A stretch of DNA of 64,000 nt from Gammaproteobacteria bacterium (GTDB lineage: Bacteria > Pseudomonadota > Gammaproteobacteria > Steroidobacterales > Steroidobacteraceae): the NCBI GenBank assembly GCA_025359565.1, contig JANYFY010000016.1, positions 1 through 64,000 of the forward strand. Direction: 5' to 3'. Shown piece after piece: positions 40,877 through 50,340 of the stretch. The notes under the pieces are model-generated. The model had not been told where the DNA came from and did not search any database. It saw only the letters and a list, made by a program, of their open reading frames with translations. Positions within the stretch are counted from its first letter, which is position 1. Each line of letters starts with the position of its first letter. Both the position numbers and the translations under genes were made by a program.

Positions 40877-42216
40877 AGTTAAAGGGAGACCGCTTAGGGC
40901 GGAATCTCGAAGAATGGCTGGCCTATCAAGCACAGGCGCACTTCCAGCCTATTGATATGGGCCTCGAAAGGCTTTCTAAAGTCCTTACTCGCTTGCAATG
41001 GAATCAGCCCAAAATTCCGGTAATTACTGTTGCAGGTACCAATGGTAAAGGCTCGGTGGTGGCCTATTCAGCTGCGATATTAGCGGCCGCCGGATACCGC
41101 GTTGGAGTTTTCACGTCGCCGCATTTGTGCGATTACCGAGAACGGATTCGATTGCATGATCGCCTCGCGAGTGGAGATGAGCTCGTGTGGGCTTTTGAAA
41201 AAATTGAAGCTGCGCGCACCTGCGATAGTCTCACCTTCTTCGAGTACAACACTTTGGCCGCGTTGTTACTGTTTGAAGCCTCCAAACTTGACGCTTGGGT
41301 ATTAGAGGTCGGTATGGGCGGACGCTTAGATGCGGTGAACGTTGTTGACCCCACCGTTGCCGTGGTGGTGAGTATTGGGTTCGACCACCAAGAATTTCTA
41401 GGTACCAGTCTCGAGGCGATTGGACGTGAAAAAGCCGGTATTTTTAGAGCGGGGCGCCCTGCCGTGTTGGGCAGTGCGAACCTTCCAGAGAGTATTGAGA
41501 CGGTTGCTTTGTCGTTAGGTGCAATGCTCAAACGGCCAGATGTAGAGTTCGCTTTTTCACGGCAACGCGATACTTGGCAATACCGCGGCACGCGTTGGAG
41601 TTTGCCGAATCTCAATCCCCCTGCTTTGCTAGGCGACACCCAGTATCACAACGCAGCCACGGCCGTGGCTGCGGTTGAGGAGTTATTAGATCTGGAAATC
41701 CCGGTGCAGGCGATACAGCAGGGTTTGCGGTCGGCACAGCTCGTGGGGCGGTTTCAAATGATTAAACCGGATGTGGCTAGTCCGACTTGGATCCTAGATG
41801 TTGCTCACAATCCTGACGCGGCAAAGGTGCTCGCACACAACTTAATGGAATATCAATGCACCGGTAAATCCTATGCGATCTGCGGTATTTTGTCTGATAA
41901 AGACGCGCCAGGAATAGTAGGCGAGTTGCACGCTTGTGTAGACGCGTGGTGGTTTTGTTCTACGATTGGGGCTCGTAGTTGTACGGCTGCAGAGCTGCGT
42001 GAGCGTGTGGCAGGACTGTTGCTAACCCCGGTTAGTGTGTCGCACAGCGTTGCCGCGGCGTGCGCCGCCGTTCTAGAGGTTGCTGCTCCGCAGGATCGCA
42101 TTCTAGTATTTGGGTCGTTTCACACGGTCGGACCCGCATTGGACTGGCTTGATGCCAAAGGCGTATTCACGCGCACTGTTGTTCCCGAATATAATGGTCT
42201 CGAAAACTTAAGGTAA
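40873..42216 (+). CDS. folC: Bifunctional dihydrofolate/folylpolyglutamate synthase
   Basis: A 447-residue Mur-ligase-like enzyme. The P-loop is [14 protein letters not shown], followed by the folate-binding [13 protein letters not shown], and the C-terminal domain has [12 protein letters not shown]. It adds glutamate to dihydropteroate and folates. The start is TTG 40873, overlapping the accD stop as TTGA. Confidence 0.95.
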   Translation: MKLKGDRLGRNLEEWLAYQAQAHFQPIDMGLERLSKVLTRLQWNQPKIPVITVAGTNGKGSVVAYSAAILAAAGYRVGVFTSPHLCDYRERIRLHDRLASGDELVWAFEKIEAARTCDSLTFFEYNTLAALLLFEASKLDAWVLEVGMGGRLDAVNVVDPTVAVVVSIGFDHQEFLGTSLEAIGREKAGIFRAGRPAVLGSANLPESIETVALSLGAMLKRPDVEFAFSRQRDTWQYRGTRWSLPNLNPPALLGDTQYHNAATAVAAVEELLDLEIPVQAIQQGLRSAQLVGRFQMIKPDVASPTWILDVAHNPDAAKVLAHNLMEYQCTGKSYAICGILSDKDAPGIVGELHACVDAWWFCSTIGARSCTAAELRERVAGLLLTPVSVSHSVAAACAAVLEVAAPQDRILVFGSFHTVGPALDWLDAKGVFTRTVVPEYNGLENLR

Positions 42217-42230
42217 GGATTTTTTTACGC

Positions 42231-42809
42231 ATGGAACGTCGCGTCAGAGAGCGCCTTATTGGTGCCGGTTTTTTGGCTGCGCTAGTGGTGCTGGTCGTGC
42301 CTGAAATATTGTCAGGACCGAAGCCTGCGCAGGTGCCGAAAATTAGCCAGGTGCCAGTTCGCAATGTTACGGTCGATCTCTCGGCGTCGGCTAATGCTCC
42401 GCCAACGCCGACGCCGACGCCTGCGCCCGCGCCTGCGTCTGCGCCCGCGCCCACGGCCATGCCTGCGCCACAGGCGCCGCTGGCTCCTACGCCACAGCTG
42501 ACTTCTGCTCCAGTGCCGCTTCCGGTCCCTGACCAGCGGGTGGCACCGGTTGCGGTGCCCCCCCGGGATCATTCATGGTCTGTGCAACTGGGTAGCTTTG
42601 CAGGCCACGGCAATGCGGATAAGTTGTTGGGTGAAATACACGCAAACCAGTTTCCCGGCTACCTTTCAACAATTGGAGCGGGATCAAGCCAACGTTATCG
42701 AGTTCGGGTAGGTCCCTACAAAGACCGAGAAACCGCCCTAAGGGCGCTCGCAAAACTCAAAGTATTAAGACATACCGGCAGCATCGTACCCCCCGCTGAC
42801 GTAGAATAG
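42231..42809 (+). CDS. dedD: SPOR-domain protein (DedD-like)
   Basis: A 192-residue inner-membrane protein: one hydrophobic span near residues 9-25 (GAGFLAALVVLVVPEIL), a Pro/Ala/Thr-rich periplasmic linker (about 50-100) and a C-terminal SPOR domain (SWSVQLGSF to RVRVGPYKDRETA). SPOR domains bind denuded septal glycan, so the protein acts in cell division. The linker DNA (about 42400-42500) is a low-complexity run of GCC/GCG-type codons. Followed by cvpA after 3 nt. Confidence 0.88.
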   Translation: MERRVRERLIGAGFLAALVVLVVPEILSGPKPAQVPKISQVPVRNVTVDLSASANAPPTPTPTPAPAPASAPAPTAMPAPQAPLAPTPQLTSAPVPLPVPDQRVAPVAVPPRDHSWSVQLGSFAGHGNADKLLGEIHANQFPGYLSTIGAGSSQRYRVRVGPYKDRETALRALAKLKVLRHTGSIVPPADVE

Positions 42810-42812
42810 ACA

Positions 42813-43292
42813 ATGGGTGGATTCTCCGCTATCGACGGCTTGATACTCTGCATTGTCTTGATTTCTACGGTAATCGGATGGTTGCGGGGATTTGTGCGCG
42901 AGGCAGTATCTTTAGTTTTTTGGATAGGGGGAATTTGGGCGGCGTGGCGTTTTGGAGTGCTTCTCGAGCCGCATTTGGGGGGACTGCTTTCAGACCCCCG
43001 CGTTCGTTCTTGGGTCGCCCGGATTGTTCTCCTGGTAATTATTTTATTGACAGGTACCGCAGTTGGTTTTTTATTGCGATTTCTCCTGCGAAGCGTGGGG
43101 TTAGGGCTGTTGGACCGTGGTACTGGACTGATTTTCGGGGCTGCTCGTGGCGCGGTAGTCGTCGGACTTCTTACGTTGGGCGGTCAGTTGTTGCACTTAA
43201 ATCACGAAAGTTGGTGGCATCAGGCCAAATTGGTGCCGTATGGCGAAGCTGCTGCCGGATGGATTAAAGCTATGGTGGGCGAAAATCGATAG
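42813..43292 (+). CDS. cvpA: CvpA family membrane protein
   Basis: A 159-residue protein with four hydrophobic segments and the family pattern IDGLILCIVLISTVIGWLRGFVREA. CvpA is needed for colicin V export in E. coli and for envelope stress survival; the molecular role is not settled. Position between dedD and purF is the conserved one. Confidence 0.92.
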   Translation: MGGFSAIDGLILCIVLISTVIGWLRGFVREAVSLVFWIGGIWAAWRFGVLLEPHLGGLLSDPRVRSWVARIVLLVIILLTGTAVGFLLRFLLRSVGLGLLDRGTGLIFGAARGAVVVGLLTLGGQLLHLNHESWWHQAKLVPYGEAAAGWIKAMVGENR

Positions 43293-43311
43293 CTAATCAG
43301 AGGACTACAGT

Positions 43312-44820
43312 ATGTGCGGAATCGTGGGAATGGTGGGTGTAAGTGCGGTCAATCAACGGATCTATGATGCGTTGACAGTTTTGCAACATCGAGGTCAGGA
43401 CGCGGCAGGTATCGTGACCTATGAAGGCGGTGAGTTGTTTATCCGCAAAGATTCAGGGTTAGTACGCGATGTTTTTCAGCAAAAACACATGCTTAAATTG
43501 AAAGGTAACGTAGGCCTTGGGCATGTCCGTTACCCCACATCGGGTTGTGATAGTGCGCATGGCGCGCAGCCTTTTTATGTGAACTCACCCTATGGAATTT
43601 GTCTGGCGCATAACGGCAACCTCACCAATGCGCGCGAACTGGCGGAAGTGATGGTGCGCGAGGACCGTCGCCACTTGAATACCAGTTCGGATTCTGAAGT
43701 ATTGCTTAATGTACTAGCCTCCGAAATGCAACGTGTTGGGACGCCGCGTGTGACTCCTGCAGACATATTTGCGTCTGCCAACGCGGTGTATCGTCGTTGT
43801 CGTGGGGGATACGCAGTGGTTGCGATGGTGATTGGTCATGGAATTCTAGGGTTTCGTGATCCGAACGGAATTCGGCCTTTAGTGATCGGTAAACGCAGTA
43901 CTGACAAGGGTTGCGAATGGATGCTTGCATCCGAGAGCGTGGCGCTAGATATGTCGGGATTTGAGTTGGTGCGTGATGTGGCTCCGGGTGAGGCGGTTTT
44001 CATCGACGAACAAGGTCGATTTTACGCGCAGCAATGTGTTGCTGCGGTACGCCACACACCTTGTATTTTTGAATATGTATACTTTGCGCGTCCCGATTCC
44101 ATCATCGACAACATATCAGTTTACAAGGCGCGTTTGCGAATGGGTGAACGCTTGGCAGATAAAATAAAGCGAGAGCGACCCGATCACGATATCGATGTGG
44201 TTATTCCTATTCCCGATACAAGCCGCACTAGCGCGGTACAAGTCGCGCAGCTTCTCGGCGTCAAATATCGCGAAGGCTTCATAAAGAACCGATACATTGG
44301 GCGCACTTTTATTATGCCGGGTCAGGAACAGCGTGCAAAGTCAGTGCGCAGTAAGTTAAATGCCATTGATCTTGAATTTCGCGGGAAAAATGTGCTGCTT
44401 GTCGATGACTCGATTGTGCGTGGCACGACTTCTGCGCAAATTATTGATATGGCGCGTGAGGCCGGCGCTAAAAAAGTGTATTTTGCGTCCGCAGCACCTC
44501 CAGTGAGGTACCCCAATGTTTATGGAATCGACATGCCGAATACCACCGAGCTTGTAGCTGCGGGGCGCAGCAACGACGAAGTGCGAAAAGTTATTGGTGC
44601 GGATTGGCTCATTTACCAGGATTTGCGCGATTTGGAACAAGCGGTGCGACACGATAACGCTAATATTAAGGACTTTGATACCTCATGCTTCTCCGGTGAA
44701 TATGTTACGGGGGACGTGACGCCTGATTATTTGGCGCGCCTTCAGGCTGAGCGCTCAGACGAAGCGAAACAGCAACGTCGCGGTGTCGATCGCGGACTTA
44801 AGTCGATTAGAGTTCTTTAA
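43312..44820 (+). CDS. purF: Amidophosphoribosyltransferase
   Basis: A 502-residue first enzyme of purine synthesis. Cys2 after the initiator Met (MCGIVGMVG) is the glutaminase nucleophile. The PRPP loop is [18 protein letters not shown]. An AGAGGA ribosome site precedes the ATG. Last of the accD-to-purF series; the kinase gene starts 14 nt after it on the same strand, so co-transcription is possible. Confidence 0.96.
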   Translation: MCGIVGMVGVSAVNQRIYDALTVLQHRGQDAAGIVTYEGGELFIRKDSGLVRDVFQQKHMLKLKGNVGLGHVRYPTSGCDSAHGAQPFYVNSPYGICLAHNGNLTNARELAEVMVREDRRHLNTSSDSEVLLNVLASEMQRVGTPRVTPADIFASANAVYRRCRGGYAVVAMVIGHGILGFRDPNGIRPLVIGKRSTDKGCEWMLASESVALDMSGFELVRDVAPGEAVFIDEQGRFYAQQCVAAVRHTPCIFEYVYFARPDSIIDNISVYKARLRMGERLADKIKRERPDHDIDVVIPIPDTSRTSAVQVAQLLGVKYREGFIKNRYIGRTFIMPGQEQRAKSVRSKLNAIDLEFRGKNVLLVDDSIVRGTTSAQIIDMAREAGAKKVYFASAAPPVRYPNVYGIDMPNTTELVAAGRSNDEVRKVIGADWLIYQDLRDLEQAVRHDNANIKDFDTSCFSGEYVTGDVTPDYLARLQAERSDEAKQQRRGVDRGLKSIRVL

Positions 44821-44834
44821 TTGTTCGTCGGACG

Positions 44835-46112
44835 ATGCTCCGTCCAGTCATGAAGTTACGTCTTTTAGTGATAGCCGCGCAGAATGAGCAACGCCTATTA
44901 ATTCAAAAGCATGTGGAAATTGAATGGCCTGATGCCGTTATTATTGAACACAGACTTGGGCTAGACCCACCTTTGGATCATGAGTTCGCTGCAAGCGGAT
45001 TTGATGCGGTGGTTGTTGTCGGCGCTGCGCCAGCAGTCGCCGTAGAAAACTTTTGTTCGGAGCTGTTGCAGCGTAGTGAATTTGCACCGATTGTGTTGAT
45101 ATTATTGCAACCCGATCCGGTACCCGCACCGTTGGTGGTACGCGGGCTACGGCGTTTGTACGGTTCAAAAATCGATCGTATGCGTTTGCTTAATGCGATT
45201 ACAGATGCGGCGCTTGAGCGCAAGAAAAACATATTGCAATTGCGAGCACGTCCCGAGTACTTGGAACGTTATCGTTTCGGAACCTTACTTATCCGCGGAC
45301 ATCGTTGCATTAAGCAGATTGGTAGCGGCGGTATGAGTAGGGTTTATCTTGCAGAAAGCGAGCGCGCAGCTACTTTGGTGGTCCTTAAGGTGTTTAGCCA
45401 AGTGCCTGATGTTTCCGAGCGCATGGTTAACTTTGATCGATTTTTACAAGAATATGAAATTGTGGCAGGTTTAAAACACGATAATATTGTACGTATTTAC
45501 GATCTGGGCGTTGCGGATGATCATGCCTACATTGCAATGGAATATTTCCCGCAGGGTGATTTGCGTACGCGGATGAAAACGGCATTGTCACCGGCGACGG
45601 CGCTGCAGTACGTGAAACAGATTGCCAGCTCTCTGGAAGCTATTCATGCCGTCGGAGTCTTACATCGCGATTTGAAACCGGCTAATGTAATGTTGCGAGC
45701 CGATGGTACCGTGTGTTTAATCGATTTCGGTTTGGCAAAGGGTAATGAGCTTGATGTCGAGTTAACCGGAACACGTGAAATTTTCGGCACTCCTTATTAT
45801 ATGAGTCCCGAGCAAGGGCACGCAGAGGCCATTGACGCTCGAAGTGATTTATACAGCTTAGGCATTATGTTTTACGAAATGCTGATTGGCCATAAACCCT
45901 ACGTAGGATCGAATGCGATGGAAGTTATTTATAAGCACAAGCGTGCTGAAGTGCCGGAGATTGCGCCGCAATTTGCAGCATTTTCGCCAGTGTTGCAGCG
46001 TATGATGGCGAAATCTCCTAGTGATCGATTCCAGTCTGCGCGCGAGTTGCTAGAAGAGCTTGATACTGTAAAAGTTGCAAGTTGCGAGGTTGTACCAGGA
46101 TTAGTGGTTTAA
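44835..46112 (+). CDS. Hanks-type Ser/Thr protein kinase with N-terminal pseudo-receiver
   Basis: A 425-residue protein without a membrane segment. Residues about 6-130 look like a receiver domain, but the strand that normally ends in the phosphorylated Asp reads VVVVGAA, so the acceptor is missing. The kinase domain is intact: glycine loop GSGGMS (163-168), Lys185, HRD (277-279), KPANV and DFG (297-299), followed by GTPYYMSPEQ. It should phosphorylate Ser/Thr in the cytoplasm; the target is unknown. ATG 44850 is an alternative start. Its end overlaps lpxH by 12 bp, convergently. Confidence 0.88.
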   Translation: MLRPVMKLRLLVIAAQNEQRLLIQKHVEIEWPDAVIIEHRLGLDPPLDHEFAASGFDAVVVVGAAPAVAVENFCSELLQRSEFAPIVLILLQPDPVPAPLVVRGLRRLYGSKIDRMRLLNAITDAALERKKNILQLRARPEYLERYRFGTLLIRGHRCIKQIGSGGMSRVYLAESERAATLVVLKVFSQVPDVSERMVNFDRFLQEYEIVAGLKHDNIVRIYDLGVADDHAYIAMEYFPQGDLRTRMKTALSPATALQYVKQIASSLEAIHAVGVLHRDLKPANVMLRADGTVCLIDFGLAKGNELDVELTGTREIFGTPYYMSPEQGHAEAIDARSDLYSLGIMFYEMLIGHKPYVGSNAMEVIYKHKRAEVPEIAPQFAAFSPVLQRMMAKSPSDRFQSARELLEELDTVKVASCEVVPGLVV

Positions 46113-46823
46113 TACAGTCAAGGATGGACCATTAGAATCCCACCGGACTACGCTACCCTGGGTATACCAGTCACCTAGGACGATGCGCTTAAAGCGACGA
46201 TCCCCTAGTTTAATTTCGTGTACGGCGGGTCGGTGGGTGTGTCCGTGTAGTAGGAGCACGTTCGCACTGGATTTTAATACCACCGCCACACTATCAGCGT
46301 TTACGTCAGTAATAGCATATTCCAGGTTCGAAGTATGATCGCGGCTGGCATTACGCGCCGTGTTGGCGAGGGCTCGCCGCCTGGCTTTGGACAACTGTAG
46401 GAAACGCGCTTGCCAATCGGGATCACGCACGATGGCTCGGAGGCGCTGATAGGCGTGATCGTCTGTGCATAGCGCATCGCCGTGCATGACCAACACCGAT
46501 TCGCCATATAAAGTTAACAGAGAGGGATCGGGTAATAGTTGGCAGCCTGTAAACTCTGCGAATCGCGATCCTAATAGAAAATCACGGTTACCGTGCATGA
46601 CAAAACACGGTACGCCTTGCGATGTGAGGTGTTGAAGTCCTTCCATCACCAACTCTTGCGCTGTGTCGGCGGCGTCATCACCAACCCAAGATTCAAATAG
46701 ATCGCCCAGGATGTATAGGGCATCCGCCGTCGCAGCTTCAGTTCGTAGAAAAGTTAAAAATTGTGTACATATATCCGGTCGTGCGGCGTCTATGTGCAGA
46801 TCGGAAATGAAAAGCGTGGTCAC
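46101..46823 (-). CDS. lpxH: UDP-2,3-diacylglucosamine diphosphatase
   Basis: A 240-residue metallophosphoesterase of lipid A synthesis. Metal-binding motifs are SDLHID, GDLFESWVGDD, GNRDFLLG and HGHTHRP. It hydrolyses UDP-2,3-diacylglucosamine to lipid X at the inner membrane. It follows the cyclophilin gene by 9 nt, an arrangement common in gammaproteobacteria. Confidence 0.94.
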   Translation of the reverse strand: MTTLFISDLHIDAARPDICTQFLTFLRTEAATADALYILGDLFESWVGDDAADTAQELVMEGLQHLTSQGVPCFVMHGNRDFLLGSRFAEFTGCQLLPDPSLLTLYGESVLVMHGDALCTDDHAYQRLRAIVRDPDWQARFLQLSKARRRALANTARNASRDHTSNLEYAITDVNADSVAVVLKSSANVLLLHGHTHRPAVHEIKLGDRRFKRIVLGDWYTQGSVVRWDSNGPSLTVLNH

Positions 46824-46832
46824 CTCAGCCTA

Positions 46833-47513
46833 TTACGGACTTGTTGAGCGCTCGATTCGCTCTATCGTGACGGGTTGTAGCGGCGCGTCTTCCTTGAACG
46901 CACCTCGCGCTCCCGTCGATAAGTTGCCGATGCGGTCAACGACATCCATGCCCTGAATGATTTTACCAAATACGGCGTACCCCCAGCGACTGGGATTCGG
47001 ATCGAGTGCGCCATTGTCAACCAGGTTGACGTAAAACTGGGCGTCGCCACCATGGGGATCTTGGGTGCGTGCAAGGCCGATCGTACCGCGTTGATTGGTC
47101 AGTCCATTGCCCGATTCATTGTTAACCTTGGTAACGGCGGGCTTGAGCTGGTATTGGGTATCAAAACCGCCGCCTTGCACCACGAAATTAGCGATTACTC
47201 GGTGGAAAATTGTCCCGGAATAGTGACCTTGGTCAACGTAGCGCAGAAAATGCGCCACGGTCAGCGGTGCCCGCTCACCATTTAGCTCAACAATGAAATT
47301 TCCCAGCGAAGTAACTACCTGTACGCGTGAGGCTCCAGCAGTCGGCGTAGCTTTCGGAGCGTCAAAAATAGTGCGCGATTTTGCGGTGCCGGTGGCTTCT
47401 GCCGGCGTCAGTGCGGCTGAAGAGCGGGTGGTGGTGTCCGGTCCGGTTTCGGCGGCTTGCGCGGGCAAAACCCCCGTAGCTGACAGACTCAAGATTAGTA
47501 ATAGGTATTTCAT
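46833..47513 (-). CDS. Cyclophilin-type peptidyl-prolyl isomerase, exported
   Basis: A 226-residue protein with a signal peptide (hydrophobic core LLLILSLSATGVLPAQA) and a Thr/Ala-rich spacer before the cyclophilin domain. Visible family motifs are FHRVIANFVVQGG, the MARTQDPH-like GLARTQDPHGGDAQF and GYAVFGKIIQGMDVV. It is a PpiA-type periplasmic folding enzyme; E. coli PpiA lacks the long spacer. In one transcription unit with lpxH and divergent from gltX by 38 bp. Confidence 0.9.
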   Translation of the reverse strand: MKYLLLILSLSATGVLPAQAAETGPDTTTRSSAALTPAEATGTAKSRTIFDAPKATPTAGASRVQVVTSLGNFIVELNGERAPLTVAHFLRYVDQGHYSGTIFHRVIANFVVQGGGFDTQYQLKPAVTKVNNESGNGLTNQRGTIGLARTQDPHGGDAQFYVNLVDNGALDPNPSRWGYAVFGKIIQGMDVVDRIGNLSTGARGAFKEDAPLQPVTIERIERSTSP

Positions 47514-47551
47514 ACTCCGAGATTCTACTCGAATAGGTACAATCTTGAGCT

Positions 47552-48946
47552 ATGTCATTACCAGCTATTACGCGGTTTGCACCAAGTCCGACCGGGGCCT
47601 TGCACTTAGGTAACGTGCGGACTGCCCTTTTTAGTTACCTATGGGCGCGCAACAGTGGCGGGCGTTTCATTTTACGCATTGAGGATACCGACGGTGAGCG
47701 TAGTCAGGCGCGTTTTCGCGACGACTTGATGGCCCAATTGCGTTGGTTGGGCCTCGAGTGGGACGAGGGGCCTGACATTGGCGGGCCTGCCACCCCCTAT
47801 TGTCAGGCGGAAAGAGGTGCCTACTACCAAGAACTATTCATTCGTCTGGAAACTCAAGGACTGGCCTATCCTTGTTACTGTACGCCTGCAGAATTAGAGT
47901 TATCGCGAAAATTGCAGCGAATGGCAGGAAAGCCGCCGCGGTACGCGGGGACCTGTCGACACTTAAGTGCAGTCGAGCGCGGGCAACACGAAGCACGTGG
48001 ATTGCGGCCTTCGCTCAGGTTCGCGGTACCGCCTGAAGTCATTGAGTTTGTCGATATCGTGCATGGTCCGCAGCGCTACGATGCTGGGGATATCGGCGAC
48101 TTCATTATCCGACGCGAGGACGGCACTTCCGCGTTTTTCTTTTGTAATGCAGTCGACGATGCGGTTATGGGTATTACTCACGTACTCCGCGGAGACGACC
48201 ACTTAACCAATACACCCCGGCAGCTCATGATATTAGATGCATTGGGTTTGCGCCGGCCTGGATATGGGCATGTTGGACTTCTCGTTGGGACCGATGGAGC
48301 GCCTCTCTCCAAACGACATGGAAGTACCAGCGTGCATGACTTCCGCGAACGTGGATTTTTAAGTATAGCCATTCTAAATCAGTTGTTTCGATTAGGCCAT
48401 GCGAGCGATATCGATGGTTGGCTGCCAAAGTCCGACATGCCGAAGCATTTTCGCCCTGAACATTTAGGCCGCGCACCGGCGAGATTTGAGGACGCCCAGC
48501 TGATGCATTGGCAAAAGGAGAGCTTACAACACTTGTCGGTACCGCAATTTACCGATTGGCTTGGTCAAGGGATGGGAGATCATGATTCGACCATAGTGGA
48601 TTTGTTAAGGCCTAACATTTTGCTGCCAACAGATCTTGCTCCGTGGTTAACAGTGTTGCGCGGTACATTGCCACTCTTTGGACCGAATGAGCAGCAGATA
48701 ATTAATAAAGCCGGGTCTAAATTTTTTCAAGCGGCCGTCGGTGCTTTAGTTGAGTCAAATGGTGATTTAAAGATACTGATAAAAATATTGAAAGAGCTTA
48801 CCGGCGCAAAGGGGCCAGATTTGTTTATGCCCTTACGCGTCGCACTAACAGCACAAACTCATGGTCCTGAGCTTGCGTCGTTGCTAAAGCTTATGCCGTT
48901 AAACATTGCTCTGACTCGATTGAAATTACATGCTCAAAATATATAA
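47552..48946 (+). CDS. gltX: Glutamyl-tRNA synthetase
   Basis: A 464-residue class I synthetase. HIGH-type motif is HLGN after FAPSPTGAL, the KMSKS-type motif is LSKRHGS, and a zinc site CYC with YAGTC is kept. No strong ribosome site precedes ATG 47552, and a TACAAT hexamer lies only 8 nt before it. The last 17 bp overlap cysS. Some bacteria have a second GltX that charges Glu onto tRNA-Gln; this cannot be judged here. Confidence 0.94.
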   Translation: MSLPAITRFAPSPTGALHLGNVRTALFSYLWARNSGGRFILRIEDTDGERSQARFRDDLMAQLRWLGLEWDEGPDIGGPATPYCQAERGAYYQELFIRLETQGLAYPCYCTPAELELSRKLQRMAGKPPRYAGTCRHLSAVERGQHEARGLRPSLRFAVPPEVIEFVDIVHGPQRYDAGDIGDFIIRREDGTSAFFFCNAVDDAVMGITHVLRGDDHLTNTPRQLMILDALGLRRPGYGHVGLLVGTDGAPLSKRHGSTSVHDFRERGFLSIAILNQLFRLGHASDIDGWLPKSDMPKHFRPEHLGRAPARFEDAQLMHWQKESLQHLSVPQFTDWLGQGMGDHDSTIVDLLRPNILLPTDLAPWLTVLRGTLPLFGPNEQQIINKAGSKFFQAAVGALVESNGDLKILIKILKELTGAKGPDLFMPLRVALTAQTHGPELASLLKLMPLNIALTRLKLHAQNI

Positions 48947-50315
48947 TTCGCTGACTAGAGAAAAGCAAGAATTCAAGCCGATTCGATCGGGTGAAGCGAG
49001 AATGTATGTTTGTGGCCTTACGGTCTATGACTATGTTCATTTGGGTCATGCGCGTATGTTGACCGTGTTTGATGTTGTTCAGCGGCACTTGCGTGCCCTC
49101 GGGTATCAACTGACCTATGTACGAAATATCACGGATATTGACGATAAAATCATTGAACGAGCTGCGTTGAACGGTGAGAGTTGGCGGGAGCTCGCGCAAC
49201 GATTCATTTTGGCAATGAACGAAGATTGCGCCAAGTTGGGATTACAACGGCCCGATCAGGAGCCGCGCGCAACTGATTATATCGCTGAGATAATAGATAT
49301 GACCCAGACTTTGATTGCTAAGGGCTATGCCTATCCCGCGGCCAGTGGTGACGTTAATTATTCGGTTAGAAAATTCGCTCAATACGGTCAGTTATCTGGG
49401 AAAAAAATAGATGACTTGATTGTCGGTTCCCGTGTTCAAGTGGATGACAGTAAACTTGATCCGCTAGATTTTGTGCTATGGAAGCGCGCCAAGCCCGGAG
49501 AGCCTTCGTGGCCGTCGCCCTGGGGTGAAGGTCGCCCGGGATGGCATATCGAGTGTTCCGCGATGTCGGTACGCTTACTCGGCGAACACTTTGATTTGCA
49601 TGGTGGCGGAATGGATTTGCAATTTCCACATCACGAGAACGAGATAGCTCAGTCCTGTGCGGCATGCGATTCGCCCTTTGTTAATGTTTGGATGCACAAC
49701 GGGTTTGTACGCCTTAATGATGAAAAGATGTCAAAGTCGCTCGGAAATTTTTTCACTGTACGTGAAGTCCTGAAGACTCTACGTGATCCCGAAGTATTGC
49801 GGTTTTTCTTGCTAGGCAGTCATTATCGCGGACCCATTAATTACTCTGCTGCGCAATTAGCTCAAGCGGATGAAACTTTGCTAGGCCTTTATCGGGCGCT
49901 CCAGGATGCGCACGATGCTGGCGTCTGTAAGGCTGAGTGGATGGCGGAATTTCGTGCAGCGATGAATGATGATTTCAATACACCGGAGGCGCTAGCGGTT
50001 ATGCAGGCGGTGGCGCGAGCTCTTAATAGCGCCAAGGAAGCGGGCGATAAATCCGCCGTTGCCGAGGCTGCTGCCTCGCTTCGTGCCATGGGGTTATCAC
50101 TGGGGATCTTGCAGCAAGACCCCAGCGAATATTCTAAGCGAGGCGTGGGAGCGACGTTAACCGACGCGGCGATCGAGGTATTGATGCAGGCGCGTCGCGA
50201 GGCGCGCTCAGTTAAAAATTTTCTTGAGTCAGATCGAATTCGTAACGAACTTAGCACCTCCGGGATATTGCTGGACGATAAGCCCGGAGGAGTGACTGAG
50301 TGGCGACGCGCCTAG
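48930..50315 (+). CDS. cysS: Cysteinyl-tRNA synthetase
   Basis: A 461-residue class I synthetase with CGLTVYDYVHLGHAR (zinc Cys and HIGH-type motif), ECSAM with HGGGMDLQFPHHENE, and KMSKSLGNF. Charges tRNA-Cys. It starts within the end of gltX (17-bp overlap), so the two are translated from one transcript. Confidence 0.96.
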   Translation: MLKIYNSLTREKQEFKPIRSGEARMYVCGLTVYDYVHLGHARMLTVFDVVQRHLRALGYQLTYVRNITDIDDKIIERAALNGESWRELAQRFILAMNEDCAKLGLQRPDQEPRATDYIAEIIDMTQTLIAKGYAYPAASGDVNYSVRKFAQYGQLSGKKIDDLIVGSRVQVDDSKLDPLDFVLWKRAKPGEPSWPSPWGEGRPGWHIECSAMSVRLLGEHFDLHGGGMDLQFPHHENEIAQSCAACDSPFVNVWMHNGFVRLNDEKMSKSLGNFFTVREVLKTLRDPEVLRFFLLGSHYRGPINYSAAQLAQADETLLGLYRALQDAHDAGVCKAEWMAEFRAAMNDDFNTPEALAVMQAVARALNSAKEAGDKSAVAEAAASLRAMGLSLGILQQDPSEYSKRGVGATLTDAAIEVLMQARREARSVKNFLESDRIRNELSTSGILLDDKPGGVTEWRRA

Positions 50316-50340
50316 TTTACGCAGCTGCTGCACGCTGCTG

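Noticed and set aside
42312-42572. An Arg-rich 86-residue open frame on the minus strand
   Set aside because: It is the reverse image of the Pro/Ala-rich dedD linker; low-complexity GC-rich DNA leaves all frames open.
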